This document shows positions 12,929 to 25,672 of a DNA stretch of 64,000 nt, one piece after another (within the stretch, counting starts at the first letter, position 1; each line of letters begins with the position of its first letter). The translations under genes were made by a program, and so were the position numbers. Source of the stretch: Oxytricha trifallax (lineage: Eukaryota; Ciliophora; Spirotrichea; Sporadotrichida; Oxytrichidae); the NCBI GenBank assembly GCA_000711775.1, contig ARYC01017893.1, positions 1 through 64,000 of the forward strand. The letters run 5' to 3'. The notes under the pieces are model-generated. The model did not search any database. It was not told the DNA's origin and worked only from the letters and a program-made list of their open reading frames with translations.

Positions 12929-13969
12929 ATGCCACTTTTGATGCAATAAGCCAACTCTAGACTTCAAAGTGTCAGTTTGCTTTATTTATTTGAAGAAATA
13001 AATAAGGAATGTATCAAGGCTTAATAACAATTACTTGAACTACCATTTTTAAATCCTAAATAGTTAATAATAAGATGGGTTAATCACTTACTCAGATCTT
13101 TTGATGAATTAAAACTTAAAAATAAGCTTGAGAGCAAGTTTAAGAATTAGTTTGTGGAAGGAAAAATATAAATCAAAATACTTGATAGTTAAACAGTATT
13201 TAATAGCAATAATTCTCTAGTCACACCAGGTAGAATAAAAAGTATAGCATAAAACGCTGTAACAACCTAAGTTTAGATTAAAACTCTCTATCTAAAAATG
13301 CCAATTTACAAGATTATAAACCTCTTCATGTTAATGCTCGCTTAAGATTCCAACTTTAAGTCAAACTTAATAATTGACCATGAAAAATTAAAATAGTACA
13401 ATTGCATTAGACCAATTCATTTTATGATTTTTCATTATCCATTTTATTTTCTAAGGAATTTTTATTGTGAATATCTTTAGATTATGTTTGATTACTGCAT
13501 CGATGATAAAAGTATCTATTATCAAATTATTTTGAATGTTGTATATTCCTTATCTTCATAGACCAGTTTGAAAATATTAAGTTTACCTTAAATTTAATGC
13601 TTAGTGTTATAATCATTCTGTAGTAAAACTAATATCTTTTCTAAGTTAAATCAAAACTATAACAAACTCTAACAAAGTCTAGCAAACTCTAACATTTTAA
13701 ATTATATATACAATACTAAATTATAATCATAAATATATCTAATTTTAATATTAAATTAAACTCTAACATACTCAAATATTAGCTAATATTTTGTTTTAAA
13801 ATTCAACTTAAATTTAACTTATGTTCATTTACTATATAAATTAACTCTTGAACAGATAAAACTTTTTTTTAACAATTTCTAAGATATTTATAGGGATAGC
13901 AGACACATCTCTAATGTTTGCTAACTAAGTCTATATATTAATTTGTTTATTTATCTAGTAAAATCCTGA
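12929..13969 (+). CDS. Intact 346-codon ORF, unknown protein
   Basis: With TAA/TAG as Gln the frame is free of TGA from 12713 to the stop at 13967. ATG at 12929 is the first good start (MPLLMQQANSRLQS), with another at 12941. The first 150 residues look clearly coding: YLFEEINKECIKAQQQLLEL, IIRWVNHLLRSFDELKLKNK and SLVTPGRIKSIAQNAVTT. The second half is more AT-driven (I, L, N, Y-rich), so the true end could be earlier or spliced. No domain recognised. A TGA-free run this long is unlikely by chance at this composition, and the gene is unusual here in showing no break. Confidence 0.5.
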
Positions 13970-13989
13970 CATTTATCAAAATATTTTTG

Positions 13990-15740
13990 AAAACGGGATT
14001 TTATCATCAGTGGGTGGTGATTTTTTCCCGCTTAATGAAAATACAAGTCTTAATCAAAGTTAGTCAATCAAACGTATAACACGTTCTAAGAGATGAATGA
14101 GTCTAAATTTAAATCATGAAAATAAATTCATGAATTTATTTTAGATTTAAATTAACCTGTAAATATATTATCAATGTAATCATTCAAAAAATAGAGTAAA
14201 TAGATAAAAAAATAGTTCATTTAAATTATCATACTGAAATAATAAATTTAGTAATTTTACTTCATTATACTGTAGTGATTTCATTTATATCTAGAATTAT
14301 TCTTTTATAATATATAAATTTGATTGAATTAATTTTTTTAATAATAAAACGTTATTTGATGATAATAAAGGGATTAAATTCTAAATTAAGATTAATAATG
14401 TATATCTATTTTATTAGTAAAATAAGACTTTTAAGTTATAACTATCAATTAAAGAAATTAATTAGTAAATAGTTCAATATTATATTTTTTAAGTAACTTT
14501 CAAAGTGTTGTTTTCAGATAAATTAAAATTATTTTCTTCTTCATAATGATTCAAAAATTAAATGATTTTTAAATACCTACTGAGTTAGTGTGTAATGGAA
14601 TATAAATAAATCTAATCTAAGAAAATATTATTTTTCTAATAAACGTATTAATTTCTCTGCATGTTTAAAATTTTAAATATGCTTTGCTAGTCTAGGTTAG
14701 AAATACTAAAGATAATTTTTGAAATTATATTGGTTTAAAATTTTTTATTTTTAATGATTTATCATCTCAAAGATAGCTATTTATACAAATTTATTCAGAA
14801 TAGATAGTTTGATGTCTAGAACAATAGTATATATTAAAAAAGGATAAATATATTGGTGTACAAATTAAATTTTTAGAGTTTGTTAGAGTTTTTGAGAAAT
14901 TAATTTAAGTAAACTTATCAAAATTAATATTATGGTTTAAACGATCGAAAATATCTACCCTCTAATTTTGAAGAATATATATATTGACATTGTCAATATT
15001 ACCATAAGAACCACAGGAATTATCATTCCAAATTTTTTAATTTTCTAAAAATTAATTTCTAAAAAATATTTAGAGAAGCAGTGTTATTATTTATCAGAAT
15101 TACAATATTGTTGGTTTATTCATTACAATTATTAATCACTTTAAATAATTGTTAGAATAGAGGAACATTTACTATCTATTAAGCATAATATAATTTTAAA
15201 TTTTGATTATTTCTTTATACGCTCGATTTTGCAACCATTTTAACTCTATGGGGTTTTGGGATTTACCAAGAAGTAATAATAGCTATAGTAGTAAAATGAA
15301 TTAAAAAAAAATCTTAAAACTTCCTTAAACACATATTAGAAGTAAAGCCATTAACAATCTAAAAACCAAGTAAAAAAATCAGGGTTAGCCAGTTGAACAC
15401 GACTTAATCTTTTATTAAGTAATTTAAGCTAACCACTGATTTGGGTAGTGTCGATCTCGGCTTTGAAATAACCACTTGATTATAACTAACTCAGGATTCT
15501 TACTAAAGTTTGATAGTAATATTGTGCTTTTTCTCATAAAAAACTTTTTGGGACATGCTTGATTTTGACTATAGACATAACTTTAATTTTATTCAGAATT
15601 TACTTAATATTGAGGAATTCTATTAAAATCAAATGAGATGTATGAAGTTTTTTGCTTTCTCAAATAACTTTCTTAGACTTGAGTTCAACAATTAATATAT
15701 ATATATAATATTATTTAATGAACAATATGACATATGATGA
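13990..15740. other. AT-rich stretch, no gene recognised
   Basis: Extremely AT-rich, with many TGA and short frames. No motif, repeat array or RNA gene is recognised. Confidence 0.4.
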
Positions 15741-15845
15741 GATAGGGACCCACATTCAACTCTAAAATATCAACGCCAAGAACTCACTGAATCCTTCACT
15801 TTTATCTATGATTGTGATAAAATCTACTTTTAAATAAAAGAGAAA

Positions 15846-16505
15846 ATGCTTCTAGATAAATCAAACTACCCTATTCTTTTTGCAATCGTTGCTAGGTTGA
15901 TGAATATTTTGGTAAGAAATTAATCGCCTCAATTGAGTGACAGAGAGAAATCCATAGTAACCCTCAAAAAATCATTTCTCTTTTAATTTTAAACATTCAG
16001 ATAAACCAGTTAATAAGTTCAGTGGTCGTAATAAATCGAGGATGTGATTAGAATATACATATACCCAATATGTAGTTACCTGAACTTATTCATAGACAAA
16101 AAAGACTACTTAACCTATTTCGACCTGTTGAGACCCATTAAGAGTATAAACTTAAGGACTTTAGTAATTTATTCTAGTGATATAGAAAAATATTTTGATT
16201 AAAATATTGAAGTTAAACTATACAAAGTGGCTACTAAGCGTGGTGGAGTAGAAATAATTAATGGAGTTTATGTTAAATGTGGGAGTCTTGAATTTTGTGG
16301 ATTTAATAAAAAATTAGATGGTATTGATTATGAGTCTGAACTGCTAATTAAAAAGATCAAAAGTGAAATACAGTTCACCGTTTTCCGTAGCAAGAAAGGT
16401 ATATAATCTCAATAAGTTTAATTAATAATCTTTATAATACAATAATATACTATAATATTATTTATGATTAAACTCAAATATTTTGATCCAAATCCAGTGT
16501 AGTGA
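15846..16505 (+). CDS. Intact 219-residue ORF, unknown protein
   Basis: Every TGA between 15846 and 16503 falls in another frame. The frame is open further upstream from about 15740 (QELTESFTFIYDCDKIYF), so the start may be earlier or this may be a last exon. The protein has IVARLMNILVRNQSPQLSDR, YLNLFIDKKDYLTYFDLLRP, VIYSSDIEKYFDQNIEVKLY, GGVEIINGVYVKCGSLEFCG and KKIKSEIQFTVFRSKKG. The alternating hydrophobic pattern suggests a folded alpha/beta protein. I do not recognise the family. Gln is written mostly TAA. Confidence 0.55.
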
Positions 16506-17413
16506 AATAAATCGACGATAGTTAAGAAAATGTATACATTAAAATCCTATAATATATAGCCAAATTCCTAACCAGTGATTTGATAATAGTACTTATCGCA
16601 ATCTATTCAAATAATAAACTGTGAATTTTAATCTTACTCAGTGTCAATAAAATTTTGTTAAGAGAGAAAACTCAAGTGCATGTAGAGATTTAATATACAT
16701 TTAAAATAAATAATTTCTTATTTATAAATTATGTTGAGGCTTTTTTAACTAAGTACTAACCAATCTTATCATTTAAACAGTTTCTTATACAAAACTTGCT
16801 TATTAAGAGTGATTTCTCAAAAAAACTTCTCTTCAGGATTAAAATGATAATTTAAATTAATTCTTATTGATTCATTGAATTACAATATATTAGAATAATT
16901 TAATTAAATATGATGAAAGATGACTTCAGAGCATTTTTTGACAATTATTTGAACTCTTTGTTTGTCGTGTTTGACTTCTATACCCATGACTAAGCCTAAA
17001 CCCAAACTTAACACAAAATATAAGCACTTCTTCATCTAAGATAAATCAGTATACTTTGATTCATGTTATATATTATATATAATTTACAGACTACTAAGGG
17101 ATTTTATTGCATTTAACACACAAGAGGGTGGCTTATCAAAAACAGCTTGAAAAAGATTCCAGTTAATGTTAATTTAGATCGGGGTAGCGTAGTAAAAACA
17201 TATCAATTTTAATAACTTAGACGTTAACTTAATTCTATTTTTAAATATATAAAGCCTATTTTAGTGATTCAAAACATTATAATAAAAGTAATAAATAACG
17301 GAAGAGTAAAGGACTTCACAAACTTTACTCAAAAATAAGTAAAGACTGCTTAAAACCCGTTAATTGTTTAAGACTTCTTTAACGCAAACAATCAAACTTC
17401 CTCCAACTTACCC

Positions 17414-18060
17414 ATGTCTAAATCTCCCTTCTCCAACAGCAACAGAAAAAACTCAAATAACAATTTATTTGGCAGTTCTGTTGAGAGCAGGTCCTCTTAA
17501 CTATTAGTTATGTAAAGATTTTTTATTCTTTAGTTTTCTTTGAATTTATAGGGTGTCACTATCTTGTTTCTTAGTATTTTATTCACATCTTATTATTAAT
17601 AATAATTCTTTTCCATAAATTTTTTCACTTTGAGAATATTACAGTCGAGATCAATTCGTGAACCAAACTATTAATTCGAAGAATTTCTTGAGGGGCAAGT
17701 GTTCGTGAACATGAAATTCAAAGTAAAGATTTAACTGTTCCAAGACAGTTCTCATTAAAAAAACATTAATCAACAGTTTAAATGGTCAACAGATTTATCG
17801 GAGAATCCAACTTAGAAACATTAAATAATTACTTTGAATTTAAATGAGAAAATAACTTATAAAATATAATTTTACATTTTTTATTAATAATAATATCTTA
17901 TACTAAACTATCATTATTCAATTAGATTAGTTGAAACACAATTTATAATAATAAATTATTTATAAATTAAAAATATGAGAAAATCGGCACTCTTAGTTTT
18001 TTCACTACTTTAATTAGCCAAACATTAATTATTCTTTAAAAAAAATAGTCATTAAAGATG
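17414..18060 (+). CDS. Start of a short spliced gene, unknown
   Basis: ATG at 17414 opens MSKSPFSNSNRKNSNNNLFG followed by SSVESRSSQLL. Coding resumes at about 17660 with REPNYQFEEFLEGQVFVNM and KFKVKIQLFQDSSHQ. An AT-rich interruption lies between (about 17505-17645) and ends in TTACAG, consistent with an intron, although its 5' end is not a strong consensus. The S/N-rich start is typical of ciliate proteins. Function unknown. The downstream end is uncertain because the frame turns AT-rich after about 17800. Confidence 0.4.
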
Positions 18061-18329
18061 ATGATTTAAAAATCAAAGTGGAGAAAAGTGCACCGAAAAG
18101 AACAAACAATAATCAAAATAGATATACTAAAATTAAAAGTCATATTTTAAAACATAATTTAGACAATCACGATAAACATATTAAGTATCTATTTGAAAAT
18201 TTTAAACAAAAATAGTAAATAAAAGTTATTATTAAAAGTTAGGTTTTAGTGGACCATGAGAGGTCTAGTGAAACTATCACAAGACTCATGAGAATAAAAA
18301 GTACGAAAGAATTATTTTTATTTATTAAA

Positions 18330-18830
18330 CCTTTGAATAGGGTCAAACCTATCAGCCACTCATAAGACTTTTGCCTCTAACTTCAATCCCTGCATTTTTA
18401 TATTCTAAGAGTTGCTTGAACGCTGCCTTGACTTTAAAGCTACACCTCTAGCTCGTTGACAAGAATTCAATTTGAATATATCTATTATAAGCACTTAGCT
18501 TTGATTTAGAAGCACCAAGGAAAAGAGATAATTGACTGCCAATCAATTTTAAGAACTTGAAACTAAGAGCAAACGAGCTGGTATAATAGATAAAGACGAC
18601 CAATTTCGATTAATATAATTATGATTCGGTGGAAAAAGAGAAAAAAGAGAGAGCACCAGGAAGGTGAAGAAAAGATGAGGAGCCACAAGAAGGACAGAGC
18701 TTCTTTAGAAAGTACTGGCTGTATATTTTACTTGCATTTATGGTCTTGCCAAATTAACTTTGAGAAAGTTAAAAAATAGCACCTGATGCTGCTGTTCCAG
18801 CAAGGAATCGACCTCTTAAATTAATGAAAA
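18330..18830 (+). pseudogene. EMC10-like C-terminal tail (tentative)
   Basis: Near 18560-18780 the plus strand encodes LKLRANELVQQIKTTNFDQY, VEKEKKERAPG and, after a frame change, DEEPQEGQSFFRKYWLYILL followed by AFMVLPN. A charged linker, then SFFxKYW, then one membrane span near the C-terminus matches the layout of ER membrane complex subunit 10. The upstream part (18350-18480) is open but not clearly alike. One TGA and at least one frame change interrupt it. The family call rests on a short motif and is weak; other single-span ER proteins are possible. Confidence 0.3.
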
Positions 18831-19093
18831 TAAATTTTATTTAACAAATTCCTTAATCTAAATTAATAATATAATTTTCAATTCGCATAAATTAATGAAG
18901 ATGGAGATTAGAATGTAGAATATTATAATTTATTATATAAATTTCATTTTAATTTAATTCTAAATAGAGTGGTTGTCATTAACATAAAATAATCGATAAA
19001 CAAAACACTTTTTTATTGGCAAACTTTAATTCAAACAAAATAGTTTAGCTTCATTAATTAAGTATAGAAGAGGACAACGTAATAATTCGTTGA

Positions 19094-22000
19094 AAGATAG
19101 ATTTAGACTTCACAAACTAATTCTCAGATCATCTAATAATTCCAAAGCCAAGCTACTCAAAAAAACCAAGAAAAACTCGTACCTACAATCAATTAAATAA
19201 CTTTTAAGAGTAACCTAAAAATATAAATAATATCATGACTAAATCTCCAATAAGTTTAAACACAAAAAAATATAAAGTTAAACAAAAAGTAGTTCAATTG
19301 AGTAAATATAAGATCAAGAATAAGATTTTGAGAATCCACAGATTTTAGAAAAATTAAAAATTCAGGCTTTTAAGAATTTAACTTTTGATTTTTTTGTAAG
19401 TCCTACAATATTCTTTTATCTGGCAGTTTCCTAATTTAAATTACTATTTAGTAATAGAGAACAGTAAAAGGGTAAATAAAAGTAGTATTGGGGGTTTTGC
19501 AAATACAGAAAATAATTACACGAATCAAGGACAACTCAAAAATGGATCAAATAGAACATAGAGTAGAGATTAATGTCAATCATCAAAGCGCATAAATCTC
19601 TTTAATTTAAATTAAAACTTGTCAAGTATTTAAAACAATAACTGCTAAGAATTCTAGGACTGTAAGTTATTGAGTTTATTAAATTTTAATTTTATTAAAT
19701 TTTAATTTTATTAAATTATAGATTTGAAGAATTAGACATAATCACAGACAAAAGATGACATTTTATCAAAGCCTCTTTAAAATTTGGCATTAACTAATTT
19801 TTGTTTACAGACTCAAGAGTTTAACTCTAAACTTAAACAAGCCCATAAATTTGCAATGGAAATCATGAAAGATCTTGTTGATAACAATTAAAAGAGTTAC
19901 CAAGTAACTAGTGAATTCTACCAAGTAACTTCATTTTCTTCAAATAACGATTAAAATGTGAATCAAAATTAATTTAATGATGAAAGTGATGAAGACAACG
20001 AGGAAGAAAACAAAAGTCCTCTTAAAGTCATGAAAATAGTTCGCTTATTATCAATTTTGAGGTATAAAAGACTTTTAAATTCGTTAAACTGCAGAAAATA
20101 ATTATTTGGATATCACAATCAAATGATTCATGCCAAGAAATATATTAATAGTGAGACTATTCTATAGCAGCAATTAAATAATTGAATGATGTCTCAACGT
20201 GGTCTTTCAAGTAGAGATAGTAAAATAGAGACTATGATGTTGCAAAGTGATCCTTAAATTTTCACAACTTATCTTTAACAAAAAAATAGAAACTGGTTTT
20301 CTCTTACTACTTCTTCTTCTTCCTCCATAAATGAGTTACTATTATAAAATCTTAGATAAGTAAAATGTGAAATGTGGAGATAAAATCTATATCGTCAGTG
20401 AACAACAATCAAGGATTAAAACTCCAGAAATATCTAATAGTAAATTTTCTTAAGCTTTAACTGAATAAAATTTAAGTATTCATACTTAGTATAATTGTAC
20501 TTGATTCATTTAACTATTTTAATAATATCTATTAATTCTATCTTAATCACAAAGACAGGCTGTTCTTGAAAACCTTATACCTATAATCTCATTAAAGTTA
20601 CAACTTAAAAATCCCACTCTTTTATCACTCAAGCAAATAATAATCATTTCCAGAATTAAGAATATTATAATAATAATCACAATTAATCACTTAGAGTTAT
20701 TCCTGATTAGGGTAAATCTGGATCAACTTTGATTAATGATACAGTGCAGTAGACTTTGATACTGATCACATAAACTATTATATTAAAGATAACCAAAATA
20801 TAATTCAGTACTGATTCATCTAAAAGTATTGTTTCAGAAAGCTACTTCAACGGCTGAGCATTTCATTAATTGTGTAGTTAACTTTATTAATTTTTCAATA
20901 GATTTAAATTTAAAAATCAATATTTATGTAAGCATAACCAAACAGCCTTGCATATCAAAATCTCAAAACGAAAAAGCATCAACCCCATTTGACTTCTTAA
21001 AAAATATATGACCTCAGATATTTGATAATATCTCTTTATTTCCCCAAATTTTCAAAGTTACTAGTTTCACTTAAGATCACTTTACTTCAAAGCTTTGACT
21101 ATAATAATGACGCTAGAAAGCCCTTTAAAGAAGACGAAATGGAGTTAGAGAAACTAATAATGAGTTATGTCTTACTAAAAATGACGCTAAAATTAAAGTT
21201 ATCAAATTTATAATTTATAAACTTTTGCATTTATAGATTATTTATAATTTAAAAAAATTAAATATAAATTTTTTGAGAAATGAGACATACCACGACAAAC
21301 TTTATAAAATCTTGAAAGCAATCAAGGACCTAACTAAAATGGGTAATTATAAGAATGAAAAGGACCATGAAGACGAATAAAAACAAAGAAAAATTTTCAA
21401 GTATTTCGCTGGAAAATTCGAAAAGAAGCGGATTCTTGTGACTCTTAAGAAAGTTTTAATTTTTTTTAGATTTCTTTCGAATTCAAAAATCAGGGAATTT
21501 TTTCTCAAGTAATTTCAAATGCAATTTTAAGCCAGGATATAAGAATTAAAAGAACTAAGAGGAAATACCTAATAGAATTGAAACTGTACTCTAAAGAGTC
21601 AAAACTAAGGAGACTAAAAAAAGAGATAGAGATATACTAGAATAAAAATGACAATATGGATGACAAAAATTCAAATTAAAAGATGCAAAATAGGGATATG
21701 TTAGTTGATAATAACCGATTGAAGATTCAACTTTAAGAGAAGTTAAGTTACTCTAAATACATAAAAATGAAATGAATTAGTTTTAGTTTGACAATTCCAG
21801 AAAGAAACCAATTAAATAACGACTCAAAGTATACTTCAAATACATGCCCACAAATCCGTTAATCTCCATCTCCTAAGGATATACAGACCAATCGCTTTAT
21901 TCGTTTTGAGTCATTAAAGGCAAGATTTATAGAATTTACAGCTTTAGTAAAGCGCTAATCCAGGTAATTTAATATGGTAATCACCTAAGAAGTTTAAAAA

Positions 22001-22690
22001 AACTTAAAAAGCTGTTAAGATGATTTTTCTCAAAAAGAAAGAGTTGCTTTATTAGAGTGGATTGAAACTTTCGATTTACTTTAATATAAGTTTGAGAGAT
22101 AAAATGCTTCGTTTGGTTAATTATATGGTTGAAAAGGCTTTTTTAAATTAAATGAGGAAATTAGAAAGTAAAGTGAAATGAGAGCTACCAGTACTTAGAG
22201 TAATAATTATTTATTTATCAAAAATTTATTAGATATAGCTATTTAAAATTGAAAAGTAATAACAACTAAAGCAGGAGTGGAAGTAGAGAAGCAAACAACG
22301 GTTTAAGAATTAATAATAGGACTTAAAACTCTATTAAAAATACAAATGGCTATGAAAGATCATCTAGCAGTAGTGATGGTAAAGATGACTGCAGTGAAAA
22401 GGAAGATTAAGTTAAGGACCAAGGTAATGATGATGATTTAATAATGTAAGATTTTAGTGTATATAAATAAAGTATATTTAATATTTATAAGTGTAAATCA
22501 AATAAATAATATCATAAGTAATTATTTGAAGGATTTCCATTAAAAGAGCTCTCACTTAATACAAAGTTGTATAACTTTATTACAAAAAATTTATTAAAAA
22601 TGACATCTCGATAATTATCTCTAATTTTATTCAGCAAAGATATAATGTTGAAATTTATCAAATTTAATTAATCAATTAATTAATTTAAAA
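19094..22690 (+). pseudogene. Large broken gene, unknown, with acidic and S/T-rich linkers
   Basis: A 363-codon TGA-free run (19094-20182) includes QEFNSKLKQAHKFAMEIMKD, an acidic NQFNDESDEDNEEENKSPLK and KIVRLLSILRYKRLLNSLNC. One TGA at 20183 is followed in the same frame by MMSQRGLSSRDSKIETMML. A frame change follows near 20375 (KCGDKIYIVSEQQSR, which hints at a cyclic-nucleotide-binding-type strand). Later blocks are HFINCVVNFINFSIDL (20829-21010), FPKFSKLLVSLKITLLQSF, KIREFFLKQFQMQF, KERVALLEWIETFDLLQYKF (22040-22100) and SSSSDGKDDCSEKEDQVKD (22355-22420). Size and plan suggest a large regulatory or membrane-associated protein. I cannot name it. Confidence 0.5.
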
Positions 22691-22769
22691 AAAGTGAAGC
22701 GAAAGAAGTTTTTGGATACCATAGTAAGTGAGTTCAACAATACTTCATTTTATAAAAGCATTATTATGA

Positions 22770-23745
22770 TCAGATTGCTTACTTGCAAATGTCATTAGAC
22801 TTTTCATTAAATGCTTTGAAGTCATTGAGGACAGCCTTTATTTTTCAGAGTGAGTGGCATAGTTAGTAAATCTTAAATGATATTCACCCTTCTCTTTCAA
22901 TGAATACACTTCCTGCTACAGTCATAATACCAGTTTAATCAACTAACTCCATACAGTAAGGAATCTGGTTGAACACTCTGCTTCTTAGCTGCGAATTCAA
23001 CTGCACTTTAGGATAAAAGTATTCTTGGCATAGCAAACAAAGCGCTTTAGATCTCAGAGCAAGTGAAATTCTTCATTTCCTTGAAAATCTTAGATAAAAA
23101 TCTGCAAGTTCTCTCATGCCTTTGAGTATTTCGTTTTTATCTCATTTATTTTTCATATATAGGGTTGAGGTGGTTAAGTCTTTTACAAAGTTCAATATCG
23201 TTGAAGATTCTTTCTACGGACCACTCTCACTCTGTAGCATCCTAGCTGAAAAGCCTTTCGTTGTTCAATAAAAGTATGAAGTGCCCTCACTGTTTCTTTT
23301 AATGGAGTCTCATATTTTAATTTCTTGCAGAAGTTGATATCCACATAATCGATTTAAAGTCTCTTAAGTGAGTTGTTGATGCCTTGCATAAATATGCTAT
23401 AAAAATAAGAAGAGGGCGTTGACACCGTTTCTAAACCTGACAGCATAGCTGAAATGGGACTAAGTCTACTCTTTTAATAAGCTACTTTTCCTCAGAACCA
23501 AGGGCAGTCTCGACAGAATGAAGAGCAGTCTCGGGATAACTAGGGCGACCTCATGAGAACCAAGAGCAGCTTCAACATTTTCATCTTCGTAGAATTCACC
23601 AGTGCCGAAGAAATTTTTAACTCCTGTATCAACGCATTTCTTGAATGTTTCTCTGGTAATCTCATAAACTTCTTGTCTGTTATAGCAAAGCCAGTTTCTG
23701 AAAGAGAGAACTAAACCTTGAGGCCTGAGTTGCTATGGTATCCAT
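22770..23745 (-). pseudogene. Aldo-keto reductase (Kv channel beta-type) pseudogene
   Basis: Read 5' to 3' on the minus strand, starting near ATG 23745: YHSNSGLKVQFSL, RNWLCYNRQEVYEITRETFK, TGVKNFFGTGEFYEDENVEA, MQGINNSLKRLQIDYVDINF, YETPLKETVRALHTFIEQRK, EWSVERIFNDIELCKRLN and near the end AVLNDFKAFNEKSND. These follow the order of aldo-keto reductases of the Kv-beta type, including the DxxEVYG-like segment and the EW(S/T)AExI block. Conserved tryptophans are TGG. The usual length is about 330 residues and the copy is close to that, but the frame changes at least five times and a 21-bp tandem repeat interrupts it. Such enzymes use NADPH. This copy cannot make one. Confidence 0.8.
23492..23574 (-). 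repeat. Four tandem 21-bp units inside the reductase pseudogene
   Basis: On the minus strand four imperfect units of about 21 bases follow one another, each starting GA(A/G) and encoding E(A/V/T)AL plus GS or a variant: EAALGSH, EVALVIP, ETALHSV, ETALGSE, then EK. Three units are 21 bases and one differs by a base. The enzyme family has a single copy here, so this is a local expansion within the broken gene. GC is clearly higher than in the surroundings. Confidence 0.7.
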
Positions 23746-24060
23746 AAATAAATTTGCAGCACCATTTCTTGAGTGTCTTTTTTAATATATTTATATAACT
23801 GATCAAATAGACTCCTTGTAAATCACTATTAATTAACATAATAATCATCTTTTAGCAGAAAAAACCAAACATTTATAGAATCATTCATTTTATATTTTCT
23901 TGTCAGATCTAGTGATAGTGATCTTTTTAATTTCATAGTAAATACTCATAATATTATAAGTGACAAAGATATAAAAATTTTTTGTGAGAAAATTTTATAT
24001 GAAATAACTTGTTAACATTAATATTAAGAATCACAAAATGACCTAAATATATCCTAAAAA

Positions 24061-25481
24061 TCATTAAAGTGCTTGATCTCCTCTTTGAGTCAAGATATGC
24101 TTTTTTTTCCAGTCAATTTCAACCTCTGGATCATTTTCATGGATAACTCTGCATTTCATACTAAGGTCATATTATGCTTATTTTTAGTATTAATATTGAT
24201 TGGATAAATTCACATCTCTTGTAAAGTTCAAGGACTTTAAGGTCTTCTTTGACTTCCTGCATTAATTGAATAAAATATATTAAAACTTAATTATATTTAT
24301 AAATTTAATAATTTATTGTGTTATCCTTGCTCTTATAGGAAGGAATTAGTAAAATCGTGATCTATTGAATTCATTCTGTTTTATTTTAAGTTTAAATTAA
24401 TTGAGAAGCTGTTTTTATTGTAGCTAAAGTCTAAAAGTCCAAAACTTTATTGTAGGAATACATTCGATTTGGGAAAATGAATTTAAATTAAATTAATTAA
24501 TTAAATATTAAAATCATGGCGGTTATCAGATCCAAAGTGACTCAAAATTGAAAAATAAATGGATTTTACGGTAGATTCCGCAATTTTAGCTGGACTTTAT
24601 TACTGGCAATATTCCTGAATCATCCCAGGAAGCAAGATATTTTGGTTTTGAGCTAACTCCCACAAATAGTATAATAGGTTTTTCTCGCTTGGGCGATGAG
24701 ATAAATTCATTATAGCAATAACATCCAACGTCTCATTTTTAATGCGCTATCCAGAGAGTATAATATTGTCATGGTTTAAAGACATTCCAAAAACATAACT
24801 GAAGGTAATTAATAATTAATTAATTTTAATTTTAATTTATTTTCCCAAATCGAATGTATTCCTACAATAATAAATTGACACATTCTTTAACTTAACCACC
24901 TGTAAGTTTAGCTAAAGCATTATTTCTAAGACTATTATTGACTTTGAACCCAATTGAGATCCAAGAAATTATAGAATTTACGACAAGAAACGGAAAATTA
25001 TTTTGCTTTGTAATGTCTTGAGACTTTCTGAATAAAAGACCCATAGACAAATAGCTTTATAATTCAAGTGAATTAATGTTAAAATCTCCACTTTGTGGTT
25101 AAAAAGATCCTTAAAAGTTGTCTTAACTCTCATTAATTTGCTAAACTTTAAATTGTTAAGTGAGCTCTAATGAATTCTTGGCTTTACATTGTTCACTTTG
25201 GTTTCCTTCTCATTAGCCTGGAATTCCCCTACGATATCATTGTCAAGTGAAATTTAATTACCATCTATAAAATTAAGTTTAATACAATTGGTCAAAGCGT
25301 AACCCTATTTGCTAAGAATGAGTTAAGCTTTAAGAGTAGGACTAAGCGGATGTTAAAAAGTTTCATGCATTAAGTTAGGAGTATTTTCTAGAGTAAGGAT
25401 AAAAGAATCCATTACTCCGATTAATTATTCCATTGTGAAAACTAAATCTCCTCCACCCTTAAACATGCCAAAAAACGACAT
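24061..25481 (-). CDS. Spliced gene of unknown function, apparently unbroken
   Basis: From ATG at 25481 (MSFFGMFKGGGDLVFTMEQL) the frame is TGA-free to 24230. The first 165 residues look strongly coding (LSPTLKAQLILSKQGYALTN, ISLDNDIVGEFQANEKETK). A second coding block (SLNHDNIILSGQRIKNETLD, SEKNLLYYLWELAQNQ) lies at about 24790-24500. The last exon begins after an AATGCAG acceptor at about 24256 and ends NDPEVEIDWKKKHILTQRGD plus QALQ at TGA 24063-24061. Likely introns hold inverted repeat copies (see the 24449-24868 entry). Family not recognised. Introns are inferred from composition and AG acceptors, so exact junctions are uncertain. Confidence 0.55.
24449..24868. repeat. Inverted repeats flanking an internal gene segment
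   Basis: TTATTGTAGGAATACATTCG followed by ATTTGGGAAAAT occurs at about 24449-24480, and its inverted copy lies at about 24841-24869 (ends at ATAA). About 370 bases lie between them, including the second coding block of the surrounding minus-strand gene. Either the arms are the ends of a 420-bp MITE that carries coding-like sequence, or a short repeat was duplicated in inverse orientation in two neighbouring introns. One arm starts GTAGGA, so it could supply a splice donor. Confidence 0.6.
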
Positions 25482-25672
25482 TTTGTTGTCGTAATTATCT
25501 TAGAATAAAGATCTAATGATAAGAAAGGATTAATATTCATAATATAGTCGTTAATTTAAGATCTCTTTATTTTTAGTCAATATACAAATATCAAATAAAA
25601 CCCCAAGAGTATTTTTTTGAATTAAGTTGAATTTGAATTAGAATTAAATACTATATTTTTATTATTATAAAT

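Noticed and set aside
18760-18830. Possible tRNA T-arm on the minus strand
   Set aside because: The GGTCGATTCC word lacks a pairing five-base stem, and no D-arm or anticodon arm fits.
24061-24270. Second aldo-keto reductase fragment (PQYEMQ-like)
   Set aside because: Another frame gives a better exon ending at a natural TGA and belonging to the 24061-25481 gene.
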